Positions 7,687 through 16,854 are shown, counted from the first letter of the stretch. The stretch: 64,000 bases of DNA from Lachnospiraceae bacterium MA2020 (GCA_000746015.1 JQKK01000022.1:1-64000); one strand, 5' to 3'. Numbers and translations: made by a program. The notes: generated from the sequence alone by a model not told the origin.

Positions 7687-9396
7687 TTATTCCAGTTTAA
7701 ATCTGCCGACTTCTTCCTGCAGCTGACTTGAAAGCTCATTGCTTGAGGCAGCATCCTCATCGATTTTGAGCATATTTTCACTCATTTCTACTGATTTTTC
7801 AGCTGTCTTTACTACATCGTTTGCTGCATCTTCGACTGTTGAATTGACTGTTTTTGTAGATTCCTGAATTACATTTATATTCACCTGAATCTGCTCTGAT
7901 ACAGTAGCAAAATGCTCCATCATTTCGTCTATCTTTTCTGCAGAATTTAAATAATCACCACTTGTTTTGATAAGTTTATCAAATTCTGATGTCGTCGTTT
8001 CTTTTACGAATTCCAGCAGGTTCTGCGCTTCTGTTGAAAGTTCATTTACCGCTGATATGACCTCTGCAGATACTGTCTGTATTTCGCTTGCAGCTGCCTG
8101 AGAATTAGTTGCCAGTTCTCCTATTTCAGTAGCAACAACTGCAAATCCACGACCTGCCTCTCCTGCCCTTGCAGCTTCGATCGATGCATTAAGTGCAAGT
8201 AAATTTGTCTGATTCGCAATCGCGATAATATTGCTTGTAAGACCTTCAATTTTGGCAACGCCTTTAGAACGGTCTATTTTATCCGATACCGATTCTGCTA
8301 TCTTGTTTACTTCGCTTTCAGTATTTTTCCTGTCGTTTTCAGCAAGCTTTCCTGTTTTAGATGCGGAGTCTCTTACTTCCTTTGAAAATTTGTGACCGCC
8401 CTCAATTTCCGAAACTATTTCTTTAAATGATTCTGTGATATCACCTATGACGTTAGTCATTTCATTCAAAGATGATGACGCATTCTGCATCATTGCACTC
8501 ATGTCTGTCATTGTCCCTGAAATATTTTCAGCATTTTCACGGGCATTCCTGATATTGTCAGCAATATCCTCAGATGCCTTATTTAATCTTTTAGAATCAT
8601 TATCAATTGACAGGAGCATATTTCGGAAGAAATCGATCAAACTGTTAACATTTTCGCCTATAACCTCAAATTCATCGCCGGAATCAACTTCTATCTTTCG
8701 GGTAAGATCTCCTTCCCCATTAGTAAGATCTACAATCTTGTCATTTAACAAAACAAATTTTTTGCTTAAAGCTTTTCCAAGAAGCATAAGCAGAATACAT
8801 GCCACTATCAACGCTGCAACGCAGATGATCACAATCTGTTTCACAAGCGCAGCTGTCTGCTCTTTGATCCAGGCCATACTTACATCTACACCAACAGCAC
8901 CTACAACCTTTTTATCAACGTATATTGGACTATATGATGATATATGAGTTCCCCATTCATCTGTATAAGGCTTTTCACTGGATACAACAGTTCCTGACAA
9001 TGCAGACATAACAGTTGTGTCTTTAAATGTATCGCCAATCATAGCCGCGTCTTCTATTTGTGAATCTATCGCATATTCAGGACTTCCACTGCTGGAAAAT
9101 CTTGCTGTATAAATATATTCAACATCAGTTGCCTTTAACGTTTTCGTAAGTATATCACTTACCTTCATATAATCGTCAGAATTTTCATCCCCCGGCTGTA
9201 CTGACGTTATAATGTTGCCATCTATAAGCGCAGCAACCGATGAAGCTATATCCTCGGAATTTTCTTTTATCTGTTGTGTCAGCATTTGATATGACTTATT
9301 ATAGATAAAAATGCCCATAATAATATTAGATATAACAAATAGTACTGTGATTTCCATGATAAGTTTTTGAGTTATGCTTATTTTTCGAACTTTCAT
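7687..9396 (-). CDS. Methyl-accepting chemotaxis protein with Cache sensor
   Basis: A 569-residue chemoreceptor. It has a membrane segment near residues 12-32, an extracellular Cache-type domain (with '[14 protein letters not shown]' near its end), a second membrane segment near 190-215, a HAMP domain and a long cytoplasmic coiled coil. The signalling tip is recognisable from '[19 protein letters not shown]'. I start it at the ATG 9396-9394, which has AGGAGGA 9 bases upstream. A longer frame reaching 9537 exists but would translate through a conserved leader element, so it is not used. The Cache domain suggests an organic acid or amino acid ligand. It is a stand-alone gene, not in a che operon. 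Confidence 0.92.
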   Translation of the reverse strand: MKVRKISITQKLIMEITVLFVISNIIMGIFIYNKSYQMLTQQIKENSEDIASSVAALIDGNIITSVQPGDENSDDYMKVSDILTKTLKATDVEYIYTARFSSSGSPEYAIDSQIEDAAMIGDTFKDTTVMSALSGTVVSSEKPYTDEWGTHISSYSPIYVDKKVVGAVGVDVSMAWIKEQTAALVKQIVIICVAALIVACILLMLLGKALSKKFVLLNDKIVDLTNGEGDLTRKIEVDSGDEFEVIGENVNSLIDFFRNMLLSIDNDSKRLNKASEDIADNIRNARENAENISGTMTDMSAMMQNASSSLNEMTNVIGDITESFKEIVSEIEGGHKFSKEVRDSASKTGKLAENDRKNTESEVNKIAESVSDKIDRSKGVAKIEGLTSNIIAIANQTNLLALNASIEAARAGEAGRGFAVVATEIGELATNSQAAASEIQTVSAEVISAVNELSTEAQNLLEFVKETTTSEFDKLIKTSGDYLNSAEKIDEMMEHFATVSEQIQVNINVIQESTKTVNSTVEDAANDVVKTAEKSVEMSENMLKIDEDAASSNELSSQLQEEVGRFKLE

Positions 9397-9440
9397 TTCT
9401 ATCTTCCTCCTAAACAAACACAGATTTATATTCGATTTAA

Positions 9441-9500
9441 TCCGTTCGGGGCCGATCCCGTAATCTCGCTGCTTCGCAACTTCGAACGGTATCTGGCTCC
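9441..9500 (-). promoter_or_regulatory. Conserved leader element, copy A (upstream of chemoreceptor gene)
   Basis: This 60-base stretch is identical at 59 positions to 50023-50082 in front of clpS, in the same orientation relative to the gene. Its 3' end is 44 bases before the start codon. Read as RNA, CCGTTCG near position 12 can pair with CGAACGG near the 3' end. The closed region contains two hairpins, GUUGC-GAA-GCAGC and GAUU-ACGG-GAUC, giving a three-way-junction shape. I do not recognise it as a known riboswitch. Confidence 0.7.
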
Positions 9501-9629
9501 ATTCCCTGAGCATAGAACTAAAAGATACATATCTCACTACTTCTCATATTATCACATTGTACACTAAAAATTGTAATAAAATATCGTACAATTTGACCGT
9601 TATTAGGGTTGTATTTTCACTATTCAGAA

Positions 9630-10223
9630 TCATTTTATCTGTTCTTTAATAAATTCCCAACCTGGGCATCTAACATAATTATCCTGTAAAGCACATTCCT
9701 GATTCCATGGTCTGTCAAAAACCAAGACCTTAAGTTTTGGAAAATTATCAAGGTATTTAAAAGCCAGTGGTGAATCTTCCACGGCATAATCGAAGTCCAT
9801 TTTATAAAAATCTTCCAACTCTAAGTTATAATTCCCTTTAGGGAAAAAAGTATCTCTTCCGTATTTATTTAAAAAATACAGTTTTGTCCTATTTAATCCG
9901 TGCTCATCCAGCCATCTGCGAGAATCATCATAAGTACAATCCGGTCGACCTGTAATCACACATACTTCATGTCCCTTATCCATCAGTTCATTAAGAACTT
10001 TCGATGCATTGGGAGTCTCATCATATGCTAAAAGACTCTCGGATAAATGACCTTCAAGCATAAATTGCTTATATTCATCATCATTTAATTCAAAAGACTT
10101 TTGCAGATTAAAAAATTTTATATCCTCATAAGGAACATTTTTTCCAAACATCCTGGCTGCGATTTTTGTAAAATATCTTGCAGTTTCACATAAACAGTCA
10201 TCAAAATCAACGTAAATTCTCAA
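9630..10223 (-). CDS. HAD-family 5'-nucleotidase-like phosphatase
   Basis: A 197-residue HAD hydrolase of the NT5C/deoxyribonucleotidase-like group. The nucleophile motif is 'VDFDDCLCET' (D6, D8), the second motif is 'CVITGRPD' near residue 96, and a late acidic pair occurs in 'YAVEDSP'. It would remove phosphate from a nucleotide or another small phosphate ester in the cytoplasm. Start is TTG at 10223 with AGGAGA 6 bases upstream; there is no better ATG. It stands alone, with a divergent thiolase gene upstream. Confidence 0.8.
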   Translation of the reverse strand: MRIYVDFDDCLCETARYFTKIAARMFGKNVPYEDIKFFNLQKSFELNDDEYKQFMLEGHLSESLLAYDETPNASKVLNELMDKGHEVCVITGRPDCTYDDSRRWLDEHGLNRTKLYFLNKYGRDTFFPKGNYNLELEDFYKMDFDYAVEDSPLAFKYLDNFPKLKVLVFDRPWNQECALQDNYVRCPGWEFIKEQIK

Positions 10224-10371
10224 AATATGTCTCCTATTCCTAAGAACTTATAATCTGTAAGTCCTTTATTATTAAAGGGCTACCACATGGCAGCCCTCAT
10301 TAATAACATAAATGTCACAATCTAAGATATTAGTATATTACCTATTACACTATTTTACAATAAATGCAGTA

Positions 10372-10400
10372 TTGAATTCTTGGATTTAATATGATACTAT
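10372..10400 (+). promoter_or_regulatory. Promoter of the thiolase gene
   Basis: TTGAAT (10372-10377), a 17-base spacer and TACTAT (10395-10400) lie 46 bases before the thiolase ATG, in an AT-rich stretch. No operator-like dyad was noticed. Confidence 0.55.
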
Positions 10401-10446
10401 TTACTTGTTATAATTTTAACAATTATACTTTTGGAGGTATTTTATC

Positions 10447-11634
10447 ATGGGAAGAAAAGTGGTACTTGCAGGTGCGTGCAGAACAGCTATTGGTGTAATG
10501 GGTGGAGCTCTTTCTACAACTCCTGCTGCTGATCTTGGTACTATTGTTATCAAAGAGGCATTAAAAAGATCCGGCGTAAAGCCTGAACAGGTTGACGAAG
10601 TTTACATGGGATGTGTAATCCAGGCCGGACAAGGACAGAACATTGCCCGTCAGGCTGCTGTTAATGCAGGGATTCCTGTAGAAGTTCCTGCTACAACCAT
10701 CAACGTACTTTGTGGTTCAGGACTTCATTGTGTAAACCTCGCTGCAAAGCTTATTTCAATGGGAGATGCTGATATAATCGTTGCAGGTGGTACAGAGAAT
10801 ATGTCACTTGCTCCATATGCACTTGATAAAGCTCGTTTTGGTTATAGAATGGGCAATTCTACATTAGTTGATACAATGATAAGAGACGCACTGACAGATG
10901 CTTTCGGCGGCTATCATATGGGAATGACTGCTGAAAATATCTGTGAAGACTGGGGACTCACAAGAGAACAGCTTGACGAATTTGCTGCTAATTCACAGCA
11001 GAAATGTGAAAAGGCTATGGCAAACGGAGTATTTAAGGAAGAAATCGTTCCTGTTGAGATCAAGCAGAAAAAGCAGACAATTATTTTTGATACAGATGAA
11101 GGTCCAAGAGCCGGTGTTACAAAAGAGTCTCTTTCAAAACTCCGCCCAGCTTTCAAGAAAGATGGCGGCATGGTTACAGCAGGAAATTCATCCGGAATTA
11201 ACGATGGCGCTGCTGCTATCATCGTAATGAGTGAGGAAAAAGCAAAAGAGCTGGGCGTAAAGCCAATGGCAACATGGATTGCCGGTGAGCTCGCAGGCGT
11301 AGAGCCGAGGATCATGGGTATTGGTCCTGTAGCAGCAACCAAGAAAGTTATGGCAAAAACAGGTATGCAGATTTCTGATTTTGACCTTATTGAGGCAAAT
11401 GAAGCATTTGCAGCACAGTCCGTTGCAGTAGGACACGATCTTGGATTTGATCTGAGCAAGCTTAACGTAAATGGTGGAGCTATTGCACTCGGACATCCTG
11501 TTGGCTGTTCAGGCTGTCGTATCCTCGTAACACTCTTATATGAGATGCAGAGAAGGGATGCCCATACAGGTCTCGCTACCCTCTGCGTAGGTGGTGGAAT
11601 GGGTGCAGCTGCAATTGTAAAACGTGAAAGTTAA
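10447..11634 (+). CDS. thlA: Acetyl-CoA acetyltransferase (thiolase)
   Basis: Condenses two acetyl-CoA to acetoacetyl-CoA, the first step of butyrate formation, or runs the reverse. The 395-residue protein has the full catalytic set: nucleophile C89 in '[10 protein letters not shown]', H350 in '[11 protein letters not shown]', and C380 in 'LCVGGGMG'. Length is standard for biosynthetic thiolases. It is a single gene with its own promoter and terminator and is not next to the other butyrate-pathway genes (hbd, crt, bcd), which are not in this window. It should not be confused with the thiolase-fold protein at 16.9-18.2 kb. Confidence 0.95.
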   Translation: MGRKVVLAGACRTAIGVMGGALSTTPAADLGTIVIKEALKRSGVKPEQVDEVYMGCVIQAGQGQNIARQAAVNAGIPVEVPATTINVLCGSGLHCVNLAAKLISMGDADIIVAGGTENMSLAPYALDKARFGYRMGNSTLVDTMIRDALTDAFGGYHMGMTAENICEDWGLTREQLDEFAANSQQKCEKAMANGVFKEEIVPVEIKQKKQTIIFDTDEGPRAGVTKESLSKLRPAFKKDGGMVTAGNSSGINDGAAAIIVMSEEKAKELGVKPMATWIAGELAGVEPRIMGIGPVAATKKVMAKTGMQISDFDLIEANEAFAAQSVAVGHDLGFDLSKLNVNGGAIALGHPVGCSGCRILVTLLYEMQRRDAHTGLATLCVGGGMGAAAIVKRES

Positions 11635-11649
11635 GACTTAATAATAATA

Positions 11650-11700
11650 CGTCACCCGGCATACCATAGTACTCAAAGGTTTGCCGGATGACGTTTTTTT
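11650..11700 (+). terminator. Terminator of thlA
   Basis: Stem of 16 bases with two mismatches: CGTCACCCGGCATACC (11650-11665) and GGTTTGCCGGATGACG (11678-11693), followed by seven T residues. Confidence 0.9.
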
Positions 11701-11707
11701 ACAATTA

Positions 11708-12625
11708 TTATAGCCACTTTTTCTTCTTAAAGTATAATATGCTAATCACTACGATCAATATACTTATTCCAATTATCAAAGGATAGCCCCACCTCCACTC
11801 AAGCTCAGGCATATATCTGAAATTCATTCCATACCATCCAACTATGAGAGTCAGAGGTAAAAAGATTGTCGTGATAACCGTCAGGATAGTCATAATTCTA
11901 TTTTGTTTAATATCAAGATGAGCCTTATAAATATCCCTTATCTGCATTGTATAATCCTGTATGGATGTAGATTTATCATAGAGCCTTGCCATTCGGTTTA
12001 AGAACAGTCTAAAATATCTTAAGTTTTCCTGCTTAAAGAAATTATTCTCATTTTCCTCCAGCTCCTGTCCTAAATCAATAAGCTGTTCATAATGAGTTCT
12101 TAAATCTCTTATATTACTTCTGATGTCATTTACCATATCAGATACTATATCTTCATTTTCGTTAACAATAGCCCGTTCCATCTTGTCAAGCTCCATGTCA
12201 TATTTTTCCATCAGTCTGAGATCATACTTTACAATCTGATCAAGGAAATCATAGATGAATCTTTCCAAGGAAGGCATTCTCCATTTTTTTGTGCTTTTAA
12301 TATTCTCTATAATATTTTCTGCCGCACCGGAATCGTCAATAAATACTATGCCTTTCTCATCAAGAGCAAATGCAAATCTAAAGCTATTTTCTGAAAGATT
12401 TAATCTATCAGGTATCATAAAAGAACCGGTGAGCGAATCATAGTTTACCTCTGCCTTCGTGGTAAAAATATCCGTTTCATCGATTTCGAGATCAATGCCC
12501 ATATCAAAAATGTCACTATTGTCCATCCACTCTTTCAAGGTTAGAATTGCAACATACTGCTCTTTAGAAGTTTTCAACTCACTCAAAGATATTTCTTCAA
12601 GAGTCTGTTTTATCAAATAAACCAA
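11708..12625 (-). CDS. corA: CorA-family magnesium/divalent metal channel
   Basis: A 305-residue CorA-type channel. A long soluble N-terminal domain with a stretched helix is followed by two C-terminal membrane segments, with the family signature YGMNF in 'VGWYGMNFRYMPELEW' just after the first. The last segment ends in a lysine-rich tail. I start it at TTG 12625, preceded by GGGAGG at 5-base spacing; a longer frame to 12691 would overlap the upstream gene by 79 bases. With the TTG start the overlap is 13 bases, which suggests translational coupling with the small membrane protein gene. Confidence 0.9.
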   Translation of the reverse strand: MVYLIKQTLEEISLSELKTSKEQYVAILTLKEWMDNSDIFDMGIDLEIDETDIFTTKAEVNYDSLTGSFMIPDRLNLSENSFRFAFALDEKGIVFIDDSGAAENIIENIKSTKKWRMPSLERFIYDFLDQIVKYDLRLMEKYDMELDKMERAIVNENEDIVSDMVNDIRSNIRDLRTHYEQLIDLGQELEENENNFFKQENLRYFRLFLNRMARLYDKSTSIQDYTMQIRDIYKAHLDIKQNRIMTILTVITTIFLPLTLIVGWYGMNFRYMPELEWRWGYPLIIGISILIVVISILYFKKKKWL

Positions 12626-13056
12626 TATAGCCTCCCTATATACCCTATGATCGGACCCATGAAAATAGCAAGGTATATCATAGAAATCCATGGCTGATAA
12701 TCTATGTAAAACTCTTTATGTGTAAGCTGCCATGGATGCGGAATAAGAACCCATCCTATGTAATCAAGAACAATACACACAATTGCCCAGAGGCTTCCGG
12801 CTTTAATCGCAATGGAAATATCAGGCTTGGAAATCCCACGCATATAAATCCAACCGAACAACGAGAAAAAGACTATATTATAAAGAGGATGCCAAGGCTT
12901 TGTCTTCTCATAACCTTCCCCCAGACCCGGACTTTCTTTCATTGATTTGTAATGTAATACTTTAATGTTAAAAATAGTATGTATTATACCTATCCATGTT
13001 ACAACACAGTAGCATATGAAAAAGTATAATGATAAAAGTCCTATATTCTCGATCAT
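12613..13056 (-). CDS. Small multi-pass membrane protein, unrecognised
   Basis: A 147-residue, strongly hydrophobic protein with about four membrane segments (near 5-28, 57-75, 84-105 and 122-143). A loop at 35-57 is rich in charged residues. I do not recognise the family. Its start overlaps the stop of the zinc-ribbon gene as ATGA, and its end overlaps corA, so the three form one tightly coupled operon. A link to metal transport is inferred only from that coupling. Confidence 0.7.
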   Translation of the reverse strand: MIENIGLLSLYFFICYCVVTWIGIIHTIFNIKVLHYKSMKESPGLGEGYEKTKPWHPLYNIVFFSLFGWIYMRGISKPDISIAIKAGSLWAIVCIVLDYIGWVLIPHPWQLTHKEFYIDYQPWISMIYLAIFMGPIIGYIGRLYWFI

Positions 13057-13319
13057 ATCCAGCTATAGTCCCCACCTGTGACTGCAAGGCTCAAGAGCTT
13101 GTCGTACTTCTCAACATCCTCACCTTCGACCATTCTTACAAGTCTTGCTGTCTCTTTTATCTTTGGCATCTCATCATCCGGACCTATCTCCATATCCGGC
13201 TCTTCACCACAGTATGGGCATACTAGCTGTGGGCCTATGCGAACGTCAAGGAAACGACTGCCGCATGAGTCACATTCGTAATATCCACATCTTTCAGTTT
13301 CGTCTGGTACATAATACAT
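13053..13319 (-). CDS. Small zinc-ribbon protein
   Basis: An 88-residue protein with two CxxC pairs, 'YECDSCGSRF' and 'LVCPYCGEEP', that should bind one zinc ion, followed by an acidic, helical C-terminal half. There are no membrane segments. It heads the operon with the membrane protein and corA. The role is unknown; such ribbons often act in protein-protein contact or nucleic acid binding. No other domain is visible. Confidence 0.7.
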   Translation of the reverse strand: MYYVPDETERCGYYECDSCGSRFLDVRIGPQLVCPYCGEEPDMEIGPDDEMPKIKETARLVRMVEGEDVEKYDKLLSLAVTGGDYSWI

Positions 13320-13440
13320 TAGTCTATTACCTCTTTTAATTTTTTTATTATTTTACCATCTGGGGTTAATTATGAAAAGACCATGAGCATCTAACACAAT
13401 AACATGTAGCTGAAAAACTATTTTCCCTTAACGCAAATAT

Positions 13441-13472
13441 AGTAAAAGAGCTGACCATATTAGCCAGCTCAT
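13441..13472 (-). terminator. Terminator of the reductive/butyrate kinase operon
   Basis: On the minus strand GAGCTGgc...gtCAGCTC (13470-13448) is followed by TTTTACT. It lies just after the DUF1097 gene, the last gene of the operon. Confidence 0.65.
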
Positions 13473-13476
13473 CTAT

Positions 13477-13983
13477 TCATACCTTTTTTATCTGTTTTAT
13501 CAATCGCTTCTGAAATGTGTCAACACCTATTCCTACATAGACCACGCCGGCAATCATTGCGGCTCCAATCTGGATTGGAAGTGTTCCTATTTTTGCTATT
13601 GTCATAGATCCCATGATAGTAAGACCTATAGCCCAGCCGCAGAGCCAGGCAGGTGTGAAGATAAACTTTGGCACAGTCTCTCCGATCAAAACTGCTATAC
13701 CACCCATGACAAAAAGTGTTGTGTATAACTCAACTCTTGGATCAAATGACATTTTTTCCATAAGGAAAACTGCTATTACAGCCCATATATCTCCACATAG
13801 AAACCCGAGTGTGATTTTTAAGGCATCACTTACTTTATTGCCATTAGTTACGTATAATCCTGCACAGATAAGTGCTACAGCGCCTGTTGTGATACCTGCG
13901 TAGGGTGCGAGTACTGCCCATATTGGCGGCAACAGCGCTATCCCAAGCGCAAGTGTTAATTTATTTATAGTCTGCTCTTTCAT
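13477..13983 (-). CDS. DUF1097-family membrane protein
   Basis: A 168-residue protein with about five or six membrane segments and few charged residues, matching DUF1097 (YcdZ-like) in length and hydrophobic pattern. Its molecular role is unknown. It starts 3 bases after the stop of the butyrate kinase gene and ends the operon, so it is probably co-expressed with the energy-yielding enzymes; export or uptake of an acid product or substrate is one guess from position. Confidence 0.7.
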   Translation of the reverse strand: MKEQTINKLTLALGIALLPPIWAVLAPYAGITTGAVALICAGLYVTNGNKVSDALKITLGFLCGDIWAVIAVFLMEKMSFDPRVELYTTLFVMGGIAVLIGETVPKFIFTPAWLCGWAIGLTIMGSMTIAKIGTLPIQIGAAMIAGVVYVGIGVDTFQKRLIKQIKKV

Positions 13984-13986
13984 ACA

Positions 13987-15099
13987 TTATTCCCAATCGA
14001 ATTTCTCGAATCTTGGCTTGCCGGAGTATTTCTTCAATTCCTCTTCACCATTAAGTATGCGGATCGCTCCAGCAGCCATAGCTTCCATTTCAAATTCTCC
14101 CGGATATGCAAATACCGGTGCAATGAAAGAACATGCATCCTTTATATAATCAACAAGATCCTGATTATATACGATGCCGCCGCCGAGAAGGATACCATCT
14201 ACTTCACCATGAAGAACTGCAGCCATAGCTCCGATACACTTCTCGATCTGATAGATCATTGACTTCCATACCATCTCAGCACACTTATCACCCTCAGCTG
14301 CACGCTTTTTCAATGCAACTGCATCAGAGATACCTGTGTGACTTACATATCCTCCGGATTTTGTCATAAGTGGTTTTACATCTTTAACACTTAAGTTGTT
14401 TTTCTCCATATATTTCAGAAGTGCTGAAACAGAGATACTTCCGCATCGTGTTGGAGCCATAGGACCTTCACCGCCTACGATATCAAAGCCATCAACCATT
14501 TTGCCTTTTCGATGTGCAGATACTGATATTCCACCACCGATATGACATACAATGTAATTGCAATCTTCATACTTTTTGTGAAGGACATTTTTGCTGTGAC
14601 GGATTGCAGTTTCCTTTAAGTTTAATGAATGAAGGTGCATTGTGCGGTAAACGCCCTTAATACCTGTCATTCTTGCAATATCCTGCATCTCATCAACATC
14701 AGGTGGATTGACAACCATTGCTCTGCCGCCAAATTCAGCACGGAATTCTTCTGCAAGCTGTGGTCCAAGAGATGCCGGGTGGATAACACCATTTGCCATA
14801 GTTCTTGCGTGCTCAAGTATCAGATCGTCAACTTCGTAAGTACCGCCCTCTACAGCCATGAGACCGCCGCCTCTGCCGACAAAGACATCTACATCATCAA
14901 GTTTTATATCTGCTTCTTTTAACAGATCAAAGATCATATTCCGTCTATAAGGAAGCTGATCACTTATTGTTTCAAATTTAGCAAGTTCCTCTGCATCATG
15001 TGAAACATTTTTAGAAAAAAGGCACTCTTCACCCTTAAAAAGCGCTATCTTGGTAGAAGTAGAGCCTGGATTTATTGTTAAAACCTTGTATTCTTTCAT
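13987..15099 (-). CDS. buk: Butyrate kinase / short-chain acyl kinase
   Basis: Transfers phosphate from an acyl-phosphate (butyryl-, acetyl- or branched acyl-phosphate) to ADP. The 370-residue protein is an ASKHA kinase: the N-terminal phosphate loop 'LTINPGSTSTKIALF', the middle 'CHIGGGISVSAHRKGKMVD' and the adenosine-binding 'DGILLGGGIVYN' are all present. The family is about 355 residues long. Its ATG overlaps the phosphate acyltransferase stop by 4 bases (ATGA), the classic ptb-buk order. Here the pair sits at the end of a ten-gene redox/ACP operon, so the true acyl group need not be butyryl. Confidence 0.93.
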   Translation of the reverse strand: MKEYKVLTINPGSTSTKIALFKGEECLFSKNVSHDAEELAKFETISDQLPYRRNMIFDLLKEADIKLDDVDVFVGRGGGLMAVEGGTYEVDDLILEHARTMANGVIHPASLGPQLAEEFRAEFGGRAMVVNPPDVDEMQDIARMTGIKGVYRTMHLHSLNLKETAIRHSKNVLHKKYEDCNYIVCHIGGGISVSAHRKGKMVDGFDIVGGEGPMAPTRCGSISVSALLKYMEKNNLSVKDVKPLMTKSGGYVSHTGISDAVALKKRAAEGDKCAEMVWKSMIYQIEKCIGAMAAVLHGEVDGILLGGGIVYNQDLVDYIKDACSFIAPVFAYPGEFEMEAMAAGAIRILNGEEELKKYSGKPRFEKFDWE

Positions 15100-16100
15100 C
15101 TCTTATCTCCTGCGGCTCTTACTGCGCTGATCACGATATTGCCCTTTATCTCCGAAACCGGAGCACTTCTGGAGCAGTCACATACAACTTTATTGAATCC
15201 CTGAAGCATTGGACCATACGCATCAGCATGTCCAAACTGCTGAATGAGCTTTACAGCTACGTTTCCTACATTTAAGTCAGGCCAGATAACAACGTTTGCC
15301 TTACCGGCAACTTTGCTGTCTCTATTTACTTTTTTCTTTGCAACTTCTGGATTGATTGCAGCATCAAGCTGGAATTCTCCATCGATTGCAAGATCAGGAC
15401 GAAGTTCATTTGCAATCTTAACAGCCTCTGTTACCTTATCGATAAGCTCACCCTGACCACTTCCAAGAGTTGAATAGCTCACACATGCACATCTTGGCTC
15501 CCAGTCAAGAAGTGACTTTACAGTATCACATGCTGATATTGCAATGCTTGCAAGCTGTTCTGAATTAGGGTTAGTGCAAACCGCACTGTCACCTACTGCA
15601 AGAAGTGTACCTTCACTTCCATCAAATCCAGGAATATCGCATAGACCAATGCTTGAGATAGTTGAAATACCAGGCTTCATTCCAATGATCATCTGACCTG
15701 CAAGAAGTACATCACCTGTTGTATAGTCGATACCTGCAAAAGTAACATCTGCTTCTCCAGATGCCTGCATTACCATTGCAAACTGAAGTCTGTCTTCCAT
15801 ACGGCGTCTTAATGCCTTTTCCTTAAGTCTGGTATCAGGAAGAGATGTATACTTCTCAACGAGTAAAGTTTTATACTCTTCATTATTTACATCAATAATT
15901 TTGAAAACTTCCTCTTTATAACCACGCTCAGCGATAGCAGCTTTTATCTCAGCCTCATCTCCTACAAGAATTGGCTTTATATACCCTTCTGATCCTGCCT
16001 CGTAAGCTGCCTGCATCATTTTCTCGTTGAGTGCTTCCGGAAATGCAACTCTCTGAGGATTTTGCTTTGCCTTTTCAAAAATTTTATCTATTACACTCAT
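15096..16100 (-). CDS. Phosphate acyltransferase (Pta/Ptb type)
   Basis: Converts acyl-CoA plus phosphate to acyl-phosphate plus CoA, feeding the kinase next to it. The 334-residue protein aligns along its length with the short PTA_PTB fold. Visible blocks include 'RVAFPEALNEKMMQAA' at the start, 'SYSTLGSGQGELIDKV' near residue 210 and 'VWPDLNVGNVAVKLIQ' near 275, and these favour the acetyltransferase branch over classical Ptb. A GTGAGG ribosome site precedes the ATG. A hairpin separates it from the ACP gene. Since the partner is a butyrate-type kinase, the chain length handled is open. Confidence 0.85.
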   Translation of the reverse strand: MSVIDKIFEKAKQNPQRVAFPEALNEKMMQAAYEAGSEGYIKPILVGDEAEIKAAIAERGYKEEVFKIIDVNNEEYKTLLVEKYTSLPDTRLKEKALRRRMEDRLQFAMVMQASGEADVTFAGIDYTTGDVLLAGQMIIGMKPGISTISSIGLCDIPGFDGSEGTLLAVGDSAVCTNPNSEQLASIAISACDTVKSLLDWEPRCACVSYSTLGSGQGELIDKVTEAVKIANELRPDLAIDGEFQLDAAINPEVAKKKVNRDSKVAGKANVVIWPDLNVGNVAVKLIQQFGHADAYGPMLQGFNKVVCDCSRSAPVSEIKGNIVISAVRAAGDKR

Positions 16101-16120
16101 ATATTCCTCACTTTAATAGG

Positions 16121-16142
16121 CTCGTCCATACAGACGAGCCAC
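16121..16142 (-). other. Intercistronic hairpin between ACP and phosphate acyltransferase genes
   Basis: GGCTCGTC/GACGAGCC form an 8-base stem with a 6-base loop, about 20 bases before the acyltransferase start. No T-run follows, so it is more likely an RNA stability or processing element than a terminator. It could set a different expression level for the upstream redox genes and the downstream kinase pair. Confidence 0.55.
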
Positions 16143-16156
16143 ATGTATTTTTTGTA

Positions 16157-16396
16157 TTAGAGCTCCTCTTCAATGAGATCGATAAGATCAGCGATTGTCT
16201 CACATCCGCTTGCATCAGAAAGCATAAGCGCTACATCGAGTTCATTCTCGATTTCAGAAACAAGTGCAACCATCTGCACTGAAGCTCCGTTAAGATCAGT
16301 CTTAAAAGAAGTTGTCTCTGAAAGCTCAGCTACGTCCTTCTTATAAGCCATTGCTACCATATTTAAAACCTGCTCTAAAATTTCCTGTCTGCTCAT
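16157..16396 (-). CDS. Dedicated acyl carrier protein
   Basis: A 79-residue acidic helical protein of the acyl carrier family. The attachment serine is S39 in 'DLNGASVQMVALVSEIE'; the normal D-S-L motif is replaced by A-S-V, but the following helix aligns well with ordinary ACPs. It would carry an acyl group on 4'-phosphopantetheine. It is not in a fatty acid synthesis cluster: it lies between a DUF35 gene and the phosphate acyltransferase gene, and a phosphopantetheinyl transferase gene sits in the divergent operon. I infer a special-purpose carrier for the pathway of this operon. Confidence 0.85.
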   Translation of the reverse strand: MSRQEILEQVLNMVAMAYKKDVAELSETTSFKTDLNGASVQMVALVSEIENELDVALMLSDASGCETIADLIDLIEEEL

Positions 16397-16414
16397 AATT
16401 AATTACCTCTTTTC

Positions 16415-16837
16415 TTAGTTTAAATATTCATCATCTAAATCAAAAATAACTGTCTTAACACCACTGTCGCGGTCAATTATAGAAGCGTGGATATTAAGCG
16501 GAAGTTTCAGAGAAAGCTCTTTTCTGTTCTTCTTGCTGATACCACGAACTACTGCGTTAAGTCTTGTTCCTTCTTCTATCTCAACTTCACCGTAAGCAAA
16601 CTTGCCCATTTTCTTATACTCCGGCTTCGAAGAAAGTGCTGCAGGAAGAACTATTGAATGAAGCTTTGCTTTACCGCTAAGTTCAACCCACTCAGTCTCA
16701 TAGTTTCCGCACTCGTTACATGCATATACCGGAGGGAACTCTACGTGTCCGCACTTCGGGCACTTACGTCCCATTATTTTTCCCTCTTCCAGGGATAAAT
16801 AAAATTTCTCTACGATTTTTTCAAGCTTTATAGCCAT
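16415..16837 (-). CDS. DUF35 OB-fold protein with zinc ribbon
   Basis: A 140-residue DUF35-family protein. The N-terminal zinc ribbon uses C26, C29, C40 and C43 ('CPKCGHVEFPPVYACNECG'), and the rest is the acyl-CoA-binding OB fold. Family members form tight complexes with thiolase-superfamily proteins: archaeal thiolase/HMG-CoA synthase, and actinobacterial steroid aldol-lyases. The gene is directly downstream of such a thiolase-fold gene. I use the ATG at 16837 with AGGGAGG 9 bases upstream; a longer frame to 16957 overlaps the thiolase-fold gene and lacks a ribosome site. Confidence 0.88.
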   Translation of the reverse strand: MAIKLEKIVEKFYLSLEEGKIMGRKCPKCGHVEFPPVYACNECGNYETEWVELSGKAKLHSIVLPAALSSKPEYKKMGKFAYGEVEIEEGTRLNAVVRGISKKNRKELSLKLPLNIHASIIDRDSGVKTVIFDLDDEYLN

Positions 16838-16854
16838 TGTTTTATTCCTCCCTG

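Noticed and set aside
9441-9500. Leader element as guanidine-II (mini-ykkC) or cyclic di-GMP riboswitch
   Set aside because: Only one hairpin has an ACGG loop, whereas mini-ykkC needs two ACGR loops; the conserved cores of GEMM riboswitches are absent.
7687-9537. Long chemoreceptor reading frame starting at 9537
   Set aside because: The first 47 codons run through the conserved leader element and lack a ribosome site; the ATG at 9396 has AGGAGGA and begins at the expected membrane anchor.
10447-11634. thlA as part of the redox/kinase operon
   Set aside because: It is on the opposite strand with its own promoter and terminator, and three unrelated genes intervene.
13987-16100. Simple ptb-buk butyrate operon
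   Set aside because: The enzyme pair is real, but the eight other genes in the same transcript, including ACP and thiolase-fold/DUF35, make butyrate production from butyryl-CoA only one option.
15096-16396. ACP-Pta order as a fatty acid synthesis plsX-type cluster
   Set aside because: The acyltransferase is a PTA_PTB protein and not PlsX, and no fab genes are adjacent; the kinase next door points to acyl-phosphate energy conservation.
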